Shown: positions 43,334 through 51,210 of the stretch, piece after piece
Layout of the letters: each line of letters opens with the position of its first letter
Numbering within the stretch: position 1 is the stretch's first letter
Assembly: GCA_019192445.1 (NCBI GenBank)
Contig: JAHCMK010000001.1
Location: 310,001-374,000, forward strand
Origin: Oceanococcus sp. HetDA_MAG_MS8
Lineage (GTDB): Bacteria > Pseudomonadota > Gammaproteobacteria > Nevskiales > Oceanococcaceae
Length of the DNA stretch: 64,000 nt
Direction: 5' to 3'
Translations under genes and position numbers: made by a program
Notes under the pieces: model-generated
The model's database searches: none
Told to the model about the DNA's origin: nothing
Seen by the model: only the letters and a program-made list of their open reading frames with translations

Positions 43334-46243
43334 TTAGTACTTCCAGATCAGCTCCAGGTATCCGAACTGACCGGGGAGGTCATAGAGCGAAGCGTCATAG
43401 CCGTTCAAAGAACAGCTCACGCAAATGGGTGGGTCTTCGTCCAGCAGGTTGTTAATCCCCACCGAAAACTGCACATCACCATATTCCTGCGGCGCCCAGG
43501 TCAGGCGCACGTCATGGTAAACGCGGGGGTCTAGGCGGTTGGTGCCGGCGTCTTGGTTCCCACAGACCTCAAATGCAGCGACATCGCCACACTCTTCGGT
43601 AAGGGCGGAGAGGTAACGCAGCGAGTAACTGGCGGCGTAGTCATCCTTGCCCCAGTTCATTCTCAGGGTAGAGCGGTATTCCGGGATGCCGGAGTCATTG
43701 ACTTCAACACCTACGCCGCGTGGTTCAGGAAGCCCTGTGGCTTTAGACCGTGCCGTAAAGCTTTCCGTTTTTGTGGTGAGCCAATCCATGCTGAACTGGC
43801 CAAAGGTTGTTGCTGGCGCAATCCAGGAGAGGGTGAGGTCGTAACCTGAGGTCTCCAGTTCACCAAGGTTGCGCAGAGTGTTATCGAAACCAGCGATGGC
43901 CCCGGTGCTGTTGCGCTGAATGCCGCTACAGAATGTCGGGTCATTGGTCTCGGCGCAGCGATCCAATTGGGTTTGGGCATCCAGGGCTTGAATAGCGCCA
44001 TCGACTTCGATCTCGTAATAGGTCAGCTCAATGTCGAAACGCTGCGTGAAGGGAAGCGATTCGGCCCAGCCTGGGCTGTATACCAAGCCATAAGTCAGGC
44101 TGTCGGATGTCTCTGGCTCCAAGTTCTCATTGCCGCCGGTGCGCACGCTGATCTGCGGGTTGGCCTGTTCGTAGTTCGCAGGCACTCCTTGGTCAGCACA
44201 GTTCTGCTGGATGGCAGGGTCGGTTGGCTGCGAGCAGGGGTCATCCAAGGTGGCATCGAAGCGCGATGGGCTGCCGAAGAGCTCGCCCACGGACGGGGCT
44301 CGGAAGCCTTCGGCATAGGTGGCGCGCAACAAAATGTCACTGCTGGCCTGCCAACGCAGGCCGACCTTGTCGGCGGTGGTGGAGCCGAAAGTGGAGTAAT
44401 CGGAATACCGCGTGGCCAGACTCAGATCTAGGGACTGAGCGCCGGGCAGGTCCCGAAGCAGGGGAATTGCTAGCTCCAAGTAGGCTTCTGCAACGTCATA
44501 ACCGCCGGAGGTTGGCAGTGAGGGAACACCATTGCCCTCACCGCGCACAACGACTGGGTCTGGGCTGTAGCTACCGGCCAAATCGCGGTATTCCAAGCCG
44601 GCGGCAAACTGAAGATTGCCGGCTGGCAGATAGAACAGGCCACCGGAAAGGTTAGCCGTCACAGAATCCAGGGACTGTTCACTGCGTGCCACTTCGGTAA
44701 AGCCGATGTAGTCCAGCATGGCTGGAGTGATGGTTCCGGGGCCACCGAAGAGGTTGAGCGGGACGCAGGGGTCGGTGCAATTATCAACAGGCCCAACTGC
44801 CTGGGCGATGTTGGCAATGTTGTAAGTGCCTTGAGCCGTTTGGGTGGCGCTGGCACGGGAGCGAATCAGGTTCACATCCCAGAAGAAGGCCTGATCGAGC
44901 ATGTCGAAGGCACCTTCTAAGCCAGCCGAGGCGTAGAGCATGCTGACTTTCTGGGTGAAAATGCGAGGGCCGCCTTCGATGGGGCGACGACCAATCAGGA
45001 TGAGATTGTCGTTGGCGTCCAGAGTGAAGCCGAAGGGGTTGAAGGGATTGCTTTCGTCAACGCTTACCGTGTCGGCCAAGCCACCACTTCCGAAACCAGG
45101 GCCCAGGAAGATGGGTTCTGGTGCAGCACGGTTTTGCGACTCCCGACTATGGGCGACTAATTTCACGTTGGCCGTGATATCGGGGCTGATATCGAAGGCC
45201 GCCTGAGTAAAGAGGTTGCTGCGCTTTTGCGGAGTAAGCAGCAGGTTAAAGGGCGAGAAGTTGAAGCGATCGTCGTTGGTGAAAGGCTTGAACCCTTCTG
45301 GAAACTCCTGCACAAAGTCCGGGCCTGTAGCTGTTCCCAGAGCAGTGATGTCACACAGAGCACGGTCGCCTTGTCCGTCGCCGTCTGTGTCGGTTAATGG
45401 ACATAAGCCATTTTCGTTGTCGCTACCTGGCTGATTAAAAAAGATGCTGCGCGTCGTTGGCGTCGCCGAGCTACCAAACGCCACACCGGTTCCCGGCACG
45501 GGTACCGAGGCAGGGCCGTAGGCGGCCGATGAGATGGCGTTTTGATCAAAGAAATTCAAATCAGCAAACCAGCGCATGCGCTTGGTGCTGTTTCCCAGGG
45601 AGATACCCAAGGTGGTGGTTTGGCCATCCCCTGTGGCTTGGTCGCCAGCGTAGAGGGTAGCCGTCACAGTATTGTTCTGGGACTTGCGCGTAACGATGTT
45701 CACCACGCCAGCAATGGCGTCCGCACCATAAAGTGCTGAGGCGCCATCGGTCAGAATTTCCACGCTCTCGATGGCTGAGAAGGGAATGGTGTTCAAATCA
45801 ACCGCGGCGGACACGCCAGAAGCCGAGGTTTCGTTGATCCAGCGTTGGCCATCCACCAACACCAATACCCGCTGGGCCCCAAGATGGCGCAGGCTCACCG
45901 TTGTGGAACCGGCACCAACGCCGCCACCGTCGGCAGGGAAGCCGAAGTTGCCGCTGGAGTTGAAGCGGGTATTCAGCGAAGAGCCCGTTACTGGGAGTCG
46001 TTGAAGAATATCGCCGATAGAGGTGATACCAGACTCGGCCAACTCTTCTGCGGAGAAGGTCAGGACAGGCTTAGCCCCTTCCGTGTCTGTTTTTTTGATT
46101 CTCGACCCGGTGACCGAGATGGTGCTCAGAGACACAGAGTCTTCGGCGTCGCTTGCGTCCTGCGCGTAGGCAGGAATGCTCAGCGCCAAAGTGGCAGAAA
46201 AAATAGTCGAGCCGACCAAATGGCCGTAGCGCAATCGGTTCAT
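43334..46243 (-). CDS. TonB-dependent outer-membrane receptor
   Basis: 969 aa. Signal peptide (MNRLRYGHL to IPAYA), TonB-box-like [10 protein letters not shown], plug domain (about 45-170: [44 protein letters not shown]), then a barrel ending in an aromatic Y. An Asp-rich loop DTDGDGQGD near residue 290, next to two Cys, resembles a calcium-binding loop. Start ATG 46243 has GGGGA upstream. Substrate unknown. Transcribed toward the M36 protease gene, separated from it by about 180 bases. Confidence 0.9.
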   Translation of the reverse strand: MNRLRYGHLVGSTIFSATLALSIPAYAQDASDAEDSVSLSTISVTGSRIKKTDTEGAKPVLTFSAEELAESGITSIGDILQRLPVTGSSLNTRFNSSGNFGFPADGGGVGAGSTTVSLRHLGAQRVLVLVDGQRWINETSASGVSAAVDLNTIPFSAIESVEILTDGASALYGADAIAGVVNIVTRKSQNNTVTATLYAGDQATGDGQTTTLGISLGNSTKRMRWFADLNFFDQNAISSAAYGPASVPVPGTGVAFGSSATPTTRSIFFNQPGSDNENGLCPLTDTDGDGQGDRALCDITALGTATGPDFVQEFPEGFKPFTNDDRFNFSPFNLLLTPQKRSNLFTQAAFDISPDITANVKLVAHSRESQNRAAPEPIFLGPGFGSGGLADTVSVDESNPFNPFGFTLDANDNLILIGRRPIEGGPRIFTQKVSMLYASAGLEGAFDMLDQAFFWDVNLIRSRASATQTAQGTYNIANIAQAVGPVDNCTDPCVPLNLFGGPGTITPAMLDYIGFTEVARSEQSLDSVTANLSGGLFYLPAGNLQFAAGLEYRDLAGSYSPDPVVVRGEGNGVPSLPTSGGYDVAEAYLELAIPLLRDLPGAQSLDLSLATRYSDYSTFGSTTADKVGLRWQASSDILLRATYAEGFRAPSVGELFGSPSRFDATLDDPCSQPTDPAIQQNCADQGVPANYEQANPQISVRTGGNENLEPETSDSLTYGLVYSPGWAESLPFTQRFDIELTYYEIEVDGAIQALDAQTQLDRCAETNDPTFCSGIQRNSTGAIAGFDNTLRNLGELETSGYDLTLSWIAPATTFGQFSMDWLTTKTESFTARSKATGLPEPRGVGVEVNDSGIPEYRSTLRMNWGKDDYAASYSLRYLSALTEECGDVAAFEVCGNQDAGTNRLDPRVYHDVRLTWAPQEYGDVQFSVGINNLLDEDPPICVSCSLNGYDASLYDLPGQFGYLELIWKY

Positions 46244-46302
46244 GATTCCCCAAGTTATATATAAAAACCCCAAGCGCGGATTATGCGTTCCACAACATTA
46301 AA

Positions 46303-46343
46303 AATATACCCCCCGGCCACCGGCTAATGTAATAAAGTTACAT
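46303..46343 (-). promoter_or_regulatory. Promoter with overlapping inverted-repeat operator for the receptor
   Basis: On the - strand a TATATT -10 (46303-46308) lies 18 bases from TTACAT (46327-46332) acting as -35. That -35 is one arm of a perfect inverted repeat ATGTAA-TAAAG-TTACAT (46327-46343). The overlap suggests control by a dimeric repressor; the regulator is not identifiable. Confidence 0.45.
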
Positions 46344-46458
46344 AAAAGGCTGCTTGGGCATTCTTACGAACGCTGGGTTCGGTATCCGCTTGACCCGGAA
46401 TAAGCAAAGACAGTGCCAAGGCTAAGGGGCACATGTTCGGCTAAAATAGGAACGAAAC

Positions 46459-46535
46459 GCGCCTGTAGCTCAGTTGGATAGAGCAGCCGCCTTCTAAGCG
46501 GCCGGTCGGGGGTTCGAATCCTCCCAGGCGCGCCA
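46459..46535 (+). tRNA. tRNA-Arg (anticodon TCT)
   Basis: Complete cloverleaf of 77 bases with encoded CCA. Acceptor arm GCGCCTG pairs with CAGGCGC, D arm GCTC/GAGC, anticodon stem GCCGC/GCGGC around loop CTTCTAA (anticodon TCT at 46493-46495), T arm with the TTCGAAT loop. A TAAAAT -10 lies at 46442-46447. It reads AGA/AGG arginine codons, which are rare in this GC-rich genome. Confidence 0.96.
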
Positions 46536-46708
46536 GTTATTTGGCATACAGCTCAATGCCATAGCAGCCATAGGCGCGGGCATGGTGTTCTCACTCCCGA
46601 CTGCGTCGGGGGTTGCTGGGGCCATCCGTGGCCCCAGCCCTGCGGGCTCGCGTTGCTCGCGTCAGCGGCCCGTCCTGGGCCGCTGGTCGAATCCTCCCAG
46701 GCGCACCA
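46514..46708 (+). repeat. Displaced copy of the tRNA-Arg 3' end and intervening hairpin run
   Basis: The 18 bases 46514-46531 of the tRNA are repeated exactly at 46687-46704, 173 bases on, followed by ACCA. Between the copies lie hairpins at 46596-46610 (6-bp stem), 46617-46636 (8 bp), 46637-46647 (4 bp) and 46663-46685 (9 bp). The arrangement resembles an attachment-site duplication or the remains of a second tRNA gene disrupted by a palindromic element. No integrase is nearby. Confidence 0.7.
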
Positions 46709-46814
46709 TTCACAAGGCTGGACTTGGCTCTTGCCTCGCCAGCCACGGCGCCCAACAAGAAGGGTCTGGGCGTCTCAGCTCCGTGAGGGAATGGTACCCA
46801 TTTGGGGGGTGAGG

Positions 46815-47585
46815 TTATGTGCGGGTCGGCGAGGGGTTACGGGCGCTGAAGACCTGCCGGCTGCCGGCTAATAAAAGGCCAAGAAAGACTAGGCCGAGAA
46901 TGAGCCAGATCAGGCCGATTCCGGCGAATAGCACTGGTGCCTTCATCATCATCGACATCAGTGACTCTTGGTAATAAAAGAACCATTGATGATCGGCCGG
47001 GAAAACGACGGTGTGGAGCCAATAAAAAATGTCTTCGGCGCCGATGGCGAGGACGGCGATGAGGCCGCTGCCGAGGATGACGCCCAGTCCCATAACCCAG
47101 CGCCGGGCGCTCGGGGGGGGAAGCTTTGTGCGCCGCATGAAGATAGAGCACAGGATCAAACTCAGCAGTCCCAGGCCGGCAAGGGTTTCGTAAATGCTGA
47201 CCACGCGAGCGACGTCTTCCAGGTGGACTACTTCTGCGGGGGTGAGCAAAGGGTAGCGGCGCCCGCTGCTCCGATCGGTATAGCGCAGCTCACGCAGGCC
47301 CTCACCATCGTTGCGTATGGCGCGGCCAATGCCGGCGAAGAGCTCTTGCCGAGTAGTCACATCCGTGGTGTGAAAGCCGGGTCGTGTGGGATTTTGCGGC
47401 CCAAAGGTTTCGATATTGCTATGCATCCCTAGCGGGTGGTACAGCCAGGGGTAAGCGAAATCCACCATGGCCAGCAGGCGCCAGGCCAGCAAGCTGGCGA
47501 CGAGTAACACACTCATTGCCCATACGGTTTGAGTCAAGGCGCGGCTGACGGACCCGCGTTTACCAGGTGCTTTTTTCTTTCTCAC
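46815..47585 (-). CDS. DUF1461-like integral membrane protein
   Basis: 256 aa with a membrane segment near residues 20-42 and three more after residue 130. The periplasmic-side pattern LLTPAEVVHLEDVARVV and the late FYWLHTVVFPADHQWFFYY resemble the DUF1461/TIGR01906 family, whose function is unknown. The first codons are Lys/Arg rich. It stands alone: the tRNA region lies on one side and the cupin gene on the other. Confidence 0.65.
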   Translation of the reverse strand: MRKKKAPGKRGSVSRALTQTVWAMSVLLVASLLAWRLLAMVDFAYPWLYHPLGMHSNIETFGPQNPTRPGFHTTDVTTRQELFAGIGRAIRNDGEGLRELRYTDRSSGRRYPLLTPAEVVHLEDVARVVSIYETLAGLGLLSLILCSIFMRRTKLPPPSARRWVMGLGVILGSGLIAVLAIGAEDIFYWLHTVVFPADHQWFFYYQESLMSMMMKAPVLFAGIGLIWLILGLVFLGLLLAGSRQVFSARNPSPTRT

Positions 47586-47815
47586 TGCGCTGAGTATGCC
47601 TGTTGAATCAAAAGGTGCTGTTGCAAGGGCGGGGGCGCGAAAGAGCCTGCGTGGCGTGGTGTCTCATGCTTTTCCCGTCGCGCTGGGTAGGCAGAGAGGG
47701 TTCAGAGGTCTTGTGGTGAGTTGGGACGGTGAGATATGTCCACGCCCCCGGTATGATGGCTAACCGTACTGCCGATGCTAGCCTGAATGGGTTTCCTCAT
47801 CGCTTAATTGTCATC

Positions 47816-48193
47816 ATGGACGTCGAAGGCCTAGTACACGAGCGAAACCTCACAGAGTTCTTTACGGAAGAACGCTGCAGTATCGTGGAGTTATCCAATG
47901 ATCCGCGCGACCCGGCGGTATCGATTGCTCAGGCGCGGGTTGCCCCCGGGGTGTGTACGCAATGGCATCGGCTGGAGGGCATTGTTGAGCGTTATGTCAT
48001 TGTGTCGGGTCGTGGCGAGGCAGAAGTTGGCGATCAGGACGTCGCCCGTGTGGGCCCACAGGATGTGGTGTGGATACCAGCCGGGGCGCGTCAGCGTATC
48101 CGCAATATCGGTTCCGATGATCTGATCTTCTTGGCGATCTGTACGCCGCGCTTTATACCCAGTGCGTACACCCGTCTTGAAGATGCGCTCTGA
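47816..48193 (+). CDS. Small cupin-domain protein
   Basis: 125 aa, a single cupin barrel. Motif 1 keeps one histidine (WHRLEGIVERYVIVSGRG). Motif 2 reads IPAGARQRIRNIG, with Arg where most cupins have the second metal-binding His, so metal binding is probably lost or altered. The start is uncertain: ATG 47816 gives the compact domain, while in-frame ATGs at 47753 or 47756 would add about 20 residues without obvious homology. Function unknown. Confidence 0.7.
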   Translation: MDVEGLVHERNLTEFFTEERCSIVELSNDPRDPAVSIAQARVAPGVCTQWHRLEGIVERYVIVSGRGEAEVGDQDVARVGPQDVVWIPAGARQRIRNIGSDDLIFLAICTPRFIPSAYTRLEDAL

Positions 48194-48197
48194 ACAC

Positions 48198-48503
48198 GGC
48201 TCGGTTGTCGGTTGCGCAGTGATAAGCGAGAGGAGGTGTCTCTCGGAGGCCGCTCGGTGTACTCCGGTCCGTACGTGAGAGCGTGCTGCGTCGCTGCGGC
48301 CGATGTTGCCGTAGCGCCGTAGGCGCCTGGCCTGACTGTGGTCAATCGGCCATGGACGGCCGATTGAGGCTTGCCGCGACAGGAAGTCGCGTCAAGCCGA
48401 CCACACCAAAGGCCAGGTGCCGGAGGCAACCGCGCAGCGGCGCGCAGGCATTGGCCGCAGTGATGCAGCACGCTGTCGGCTAAGGGCCCATACCAACCGA
48501 GCC
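48198..48503 (+). ncRNA. Candidate structured RNA or palindromic element, unclassified
   Basis: 306 bases that close on themselves. A 10-bp outer helix joins 48198-48207 with 48494-48503. A 25-bp helix joins 48281-48305 with 48449-48473; its only non-Watson-Crick pairs are three G-U (48290/48464, 48293/48461, 48302/48452). A 12-bp helix joins 48322-48333 with 48410-48421 (one G-U) and a 7-bp helix 48337-48343 with 48399-48405. Two hairpins sit inside (48344-48365, 48368-48398) and a side hairpin at 48227-48245. The G-U pairs favour a + strand RNA. No known family recognised. Confidence 0.55.
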
Positions 48504-48540
48504 GGTTCTGAGATGGTTCCATGGCTCTGACCGAACATAA

Positions 48541-48570
48541 AAAAGCCAGCTCAAAGGAGCTGGCTTTTAT
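48541..48570. terminator. Intrinsic terminator between the structured element and the subtilase gene
   Basis: AAAAGCCAGCTC (48541-48552) pairs fully with 48557-48568 around an AAAG loop. A/T runs on both sides make it work in both directions: for the - strand subtilase gene and for any + strand transcript of the 48.2-48.5 kb element. Confidence 0.88.
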
Positions 48571-48593
48571 TGTGGTGAGCTGCGACTGAAAAA

Positions 48594-49865
48594 CTACTCC
48601 CAGCCCAAGGTGTAGAGCAGCAAATTCGGGGAGCCGGTACGGGCATTGCTCACACGGCCCTCCGTGGCGGTGGCAGTGATCGCCGCTTCCACCTGGGCCG
48701 GGAGGGCCAAGGGATTGTTTGCCAGATACAAGGCAGCAGCGCCGGCCACATGGGGGGCCGCCATGGAGGTGCCACTTAGGCTGCGGCTGCCACCATCACT
48801 GCTATGACTGGCCGAGCGAATGCCTTGCCCAGGGGCGAAAAGATCCAAACAGGTGCCGAAGTTGGAAAAGCTGGAGCGCCGGTCATCTGAGCGTGTGGCA
48901 CCCACGGTGACGGCTTCAGTGACACGCGCGGGGGAAGCGTTGCAGGCATTCTGGTTTTCGTTGCCTGCAGCCACCACATAGGTGATGCCGGTGGCAATCG
49001 ATGCACGCACGGCCTCATCCAGTGGCTGGAATACACCGCCACCCAGGCTCATGTTCGCCACAGCCGGGCGTTGGGCGTTCAAAGTCACCCATTCCACCCC
49101 CAGCAGGATGTTCACAATGCTGGCGGAGCGCCCACAACCAAAGACCCGCACCGGGTGCAAAGTCACGCCCTTGGCCACGCCCCAGGTGCTGCCGCCGACG
49201 GTTCCGGCCACATGGGTGCCGTGCCCGTTGCAGTCTTCCACGTCGTCACCGGCTGGGGTACTGAGCAAGCCCCCGAGCAGGTCGAAAGGGCTGAAGCTGA
49301 ACACAGTCCCGCCGGCATCGTTCGAGGTGTTGAAGCCCGAGCCAATGCGGCCGGCGAACTCGTTGTGGCTGCTGCGAATGCCGCTATCGATAATGTATGC
49401 ATGCACATTGGCGGCATCTGTCTCGTAGCTGTAGCTGCCGTCCAGCGGGCGTTGTTGCTGGTCGACGCGGTCCAGCCCCCAGGTCGCATTGAACTGAGTG
49501 CTGAGGTTCAGGTCCACGAGGCCGTCGCGCTGAATGTAGCGAACGCGTGGATCGCGGCGCAGCAGCTCTAGGCCGGCTTCTCTAATCCCATCCACGACGA
49601 CGGCCGCCAGCGAGGCGGTGAGGGTGGCGCGAGCCTGCGCGCCGCCGAGTTGAGCGATCTCGAAGGCGACCGTAGGAATCTGAGCAGTTGGGATACTGTC
49701 GTCGAGTACAACGATATGGCGTTGTCGCTCTGTGGGCCGATCTGGCGTGTAGATCGGTGCAGTATTGATTAGGTCCAAACCCACATAGGCTTGTGCCGGG
49801 GCTTGTAACATGGCGAGTAGCAATGCGGCTGCAGAAGCCGCGCGTTTCAGGGCGAGCATGGGCAT
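48594..49865 (-). CDS. Secreted S8 subtilisin-family serine protease
   Basis: 423 aa, proteinase K-like. Signal peptide (MPMLALKRA to APAQA), an inhibitor-I9-type propeptide (about 45-125), then the catalytic domain. The triad is visible as Asp in YIIDSGI (~160), His in NGHGTHVAG (~215) and Ser in [11 protein letters not shown] (~366); the oxyanion Asn lies in [11 protein letters not shown]. No C-terminal PPC domain. ATG 49865 or 49859 starts the signal peptide; the frame upstream to 49979 is not protein-like. Probably exported for extracellular protein digestion. Confidence 0.93.
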   Translation of the reverse strand: MPMLALKRAASAAALLLAMLQAPAQAYVGLDLINTAPIYTPDRPTERQRHIVVLDDSIPTAQIPTVAFEIAQLGGAQARATLTASLAAVVVDGIREAGLELLRRDPRVRYIQRDGLVDLNLSTQFNATWGLDRVDQQQRPLDGSYSYETDAANVHAYIIDSGIRSSHNEFAGRIGSGFNTSNDAGGTVFSFSPFDLLGGLLSTPAGDDVEDCNGHGTHVAGTVGGSTWGVAKGVTLHPVRVFGCGRSASIVNILLGVEWVTLNAQRPAVANMSLGGGVFQPLDEAVRASIATGITYVVAAGNENQNACNASPARVTEAVTVGATRSDDRRSSFSNFGTCLDLFAPGQGIRSASHSSDGGSRSLSGTSMAAPHVAGAAALYLANNPLALPAQVEAAITATATEGRVSNARTGSPNLLLYTLGWE

Positions 49866-50054
49866 TCGTAAACGTATTGTGTTGCAAAAGCAAAGAAAGG
49901 TTCTCGGCGCGGATACTAACTGATGACGTAGCCGCGCGGCTGACGTGAAGGTGGGCCTGGATAAACATGCAATCGTCATTTGTTCGTCGCGCTTAGTTGG
50001 TCAAAGCCTGAGGGGGTGTAGAGTTGCCGGCTGAACCTTAATAACCCCTGCCCG

Positions 50055-50933
50055 ATGCGGATGGCCTTACAAGCTCAAGACGGCGAGAGCGATGGCAGAC
50101 CGGCTGTGCAAGGCAACCCCATGCTGGCCTGGGATCGCTGGCACTCTGAAGTGCATAGAGATATTCCGCAGTTCTGCAGACGTGCCTTTTGGGGGCGCGG
50201 AGTGTGGCAGATCAACCGCCATGCATTGGGTTGGGATTTGCTCCGTGCACCCGTCAACCTCTTTGTGAGTCCGCTTTGGGTGGTGTTGCAGCTTTGCGCT
50301 TTTGGTCTAAAGCGTTGTGGGGCGGTCGCTTTGAGTCGACACTTCCGTCGCTGCCCGCCAGGTCTGAGGACGCGCGCACATGTCGAGATTGATCAACAAT
50401 TGGGGGCCTGGCTCCTACGCGAGCGTCCCCCACTGAATAGCGCTCAGCAGAGGGTCTGGAATATTTGCCTGCTGCGTTATCAAGCCTCTCGTCAAGCCAC
50501 AGCAGAAATACTGGCCAACCTCGTGGTTTTGACCCTTGGGGGAATGCTGTTCACGCAGTTCACGCCAGGCGGACTTGGGCTTGGTCGCGTAGTGGCGCAG
50601 CAATGGCATTTCGCGAGCGCGGTCGATCACTTCTGGGCAGGACAAACCTTAGGAAGGATCTGGTTCTCCGTGTTTCCACCAGATACACCTATGGTGCTCA
50701 GTGTGGTGTGCATCATGGGTGCGCTATGCATCATTGCCCTGGTCAGCGCGGCGGCGGGCTTCATGACCGACCCACTGCAGTATTTGTTGGGCTGGCATCA
50801 GAAACGCCTACAGCGTTTGGTGGGGGCTTTGCATCAAGGCTGTGCGAAGACTGCTGACAATTCTTACCAACCATCGGAGCCCTGGCTGGCGCGGTTGTTT
50901 GACGTCTTGGACTGGCTGCGTCTGGGGAGCTAG
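50055..50933 (+). CDS. Predicted membrane protein of unknown function
   Basis: 292 aa. An amphipathic N-terminal part with GWDLLRAPVNLFVSPLW (about 58-75) could lie in or on the membrane; two clear membrane segments lie near residues 155-175 and 215-240. The stretch around GLRTRAHVEIDQQL (~105) and the C-terminal PWLARLFDVLDWLRLGS are not motifs I recognise. ATG 50061 is an alternative start. No functional link to the neighbouring protease or receptor genes can be read from the sequence. Confidence 0.65.
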   Translation: MRMALQAQDGESDGRPAVQGNPMLAWDRWHSEVHRDIPQFCRRAFWGRGVWQINRHALGWDLLRAPVNLFVSPLWVVLQLCAFGLKRCGAVALSRHFRRCPPGLRTRAHVEIDQQLGAWLLRERPPLNSAQQRVWNICLLRYQASRQATAEILANLVVLTLGGMLFTQFTPGGLGLGRVVAQQWHFASAVDHFWAGQTLGRIWFSVFPPDTPMVLSVVCIMGALCIIALVSAAAGFMTDPLQYLLGWHQKRLQRLVGALHQGCAKTADNSYQPSEPWLARLFDVLDWLRLGS

Positions 50934-51056
50934 CCCCACGCGAAGCCTAGCCTCTCAGTCATGCGCCGGTCCTTCTGCGCGCAGGCCATCATCCCTTTGC
51001 AACATTTGGCCCTTAGCTTTGGCAATGAAGCGTTGCAAGACGTCGTTTCCATAGAA

Positions 51057-51090
51057 ACGTCACATAAGTGTCACAAAGCGCACTTAGTCT
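51057..51090 (+). promoter_or_regulatory. Pho-box-like direct repeat upstream of receptor/lipoprotein genes
   Basis: ACGTCACATAAGTGTCAC (51057-51074) contains two GTCACA units exactly 11 bases apart with an ATAA spacer. This matches the PhoB-box layout of two CTGTCAT-like heptamers separated by four A/T bases; the second unit fits 6 of 7. A weak -10 (TAGTCT, 51085-51090) lies at the spacing seen in PhoB-activated promoters. About 120 bases separate it from the start codon. Confidence 0.5.
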
Positions 51091-51160
51091 TCTGCGAACC
51101 GAAAGGATTTCGGGGCGGCCGCATGCTCGGGAGTAGGGGCTGAAGCCGAAGTCGCATCTC

Positions 51161-51174
51161 CGCAGCATGCTGCG
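51161..51174. repeat. 14-bp perfect palindrome before the receptor gene
   Basis: CGCAGCATGCTGCG, 36 bases upstream of the receptor ATG, in its 5' leader. Could be an operator or a small hairpin; no Shine-Dalgarno is visible nearby. Confidence 0.35.
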
Positions 51175-51210
51175 TTGTCGATCACCTAATAGTTTTTACC
51201 TGGCCATTTT

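Noticed and set aside
47711-47757. Promoter for the cupin gene (TTGTGG ... TATGAT)
   Set aside because: The spacing of about 35 bases is far from the 16-18 needed, and other -35 choices are no better.
48198-48503. Group II intron or IS remnant explanation for the structured element
   Set aside because: No reverse transcriptase, transposase fragment, target duplication or intron boundary motifs could be seen; left as unclassified.
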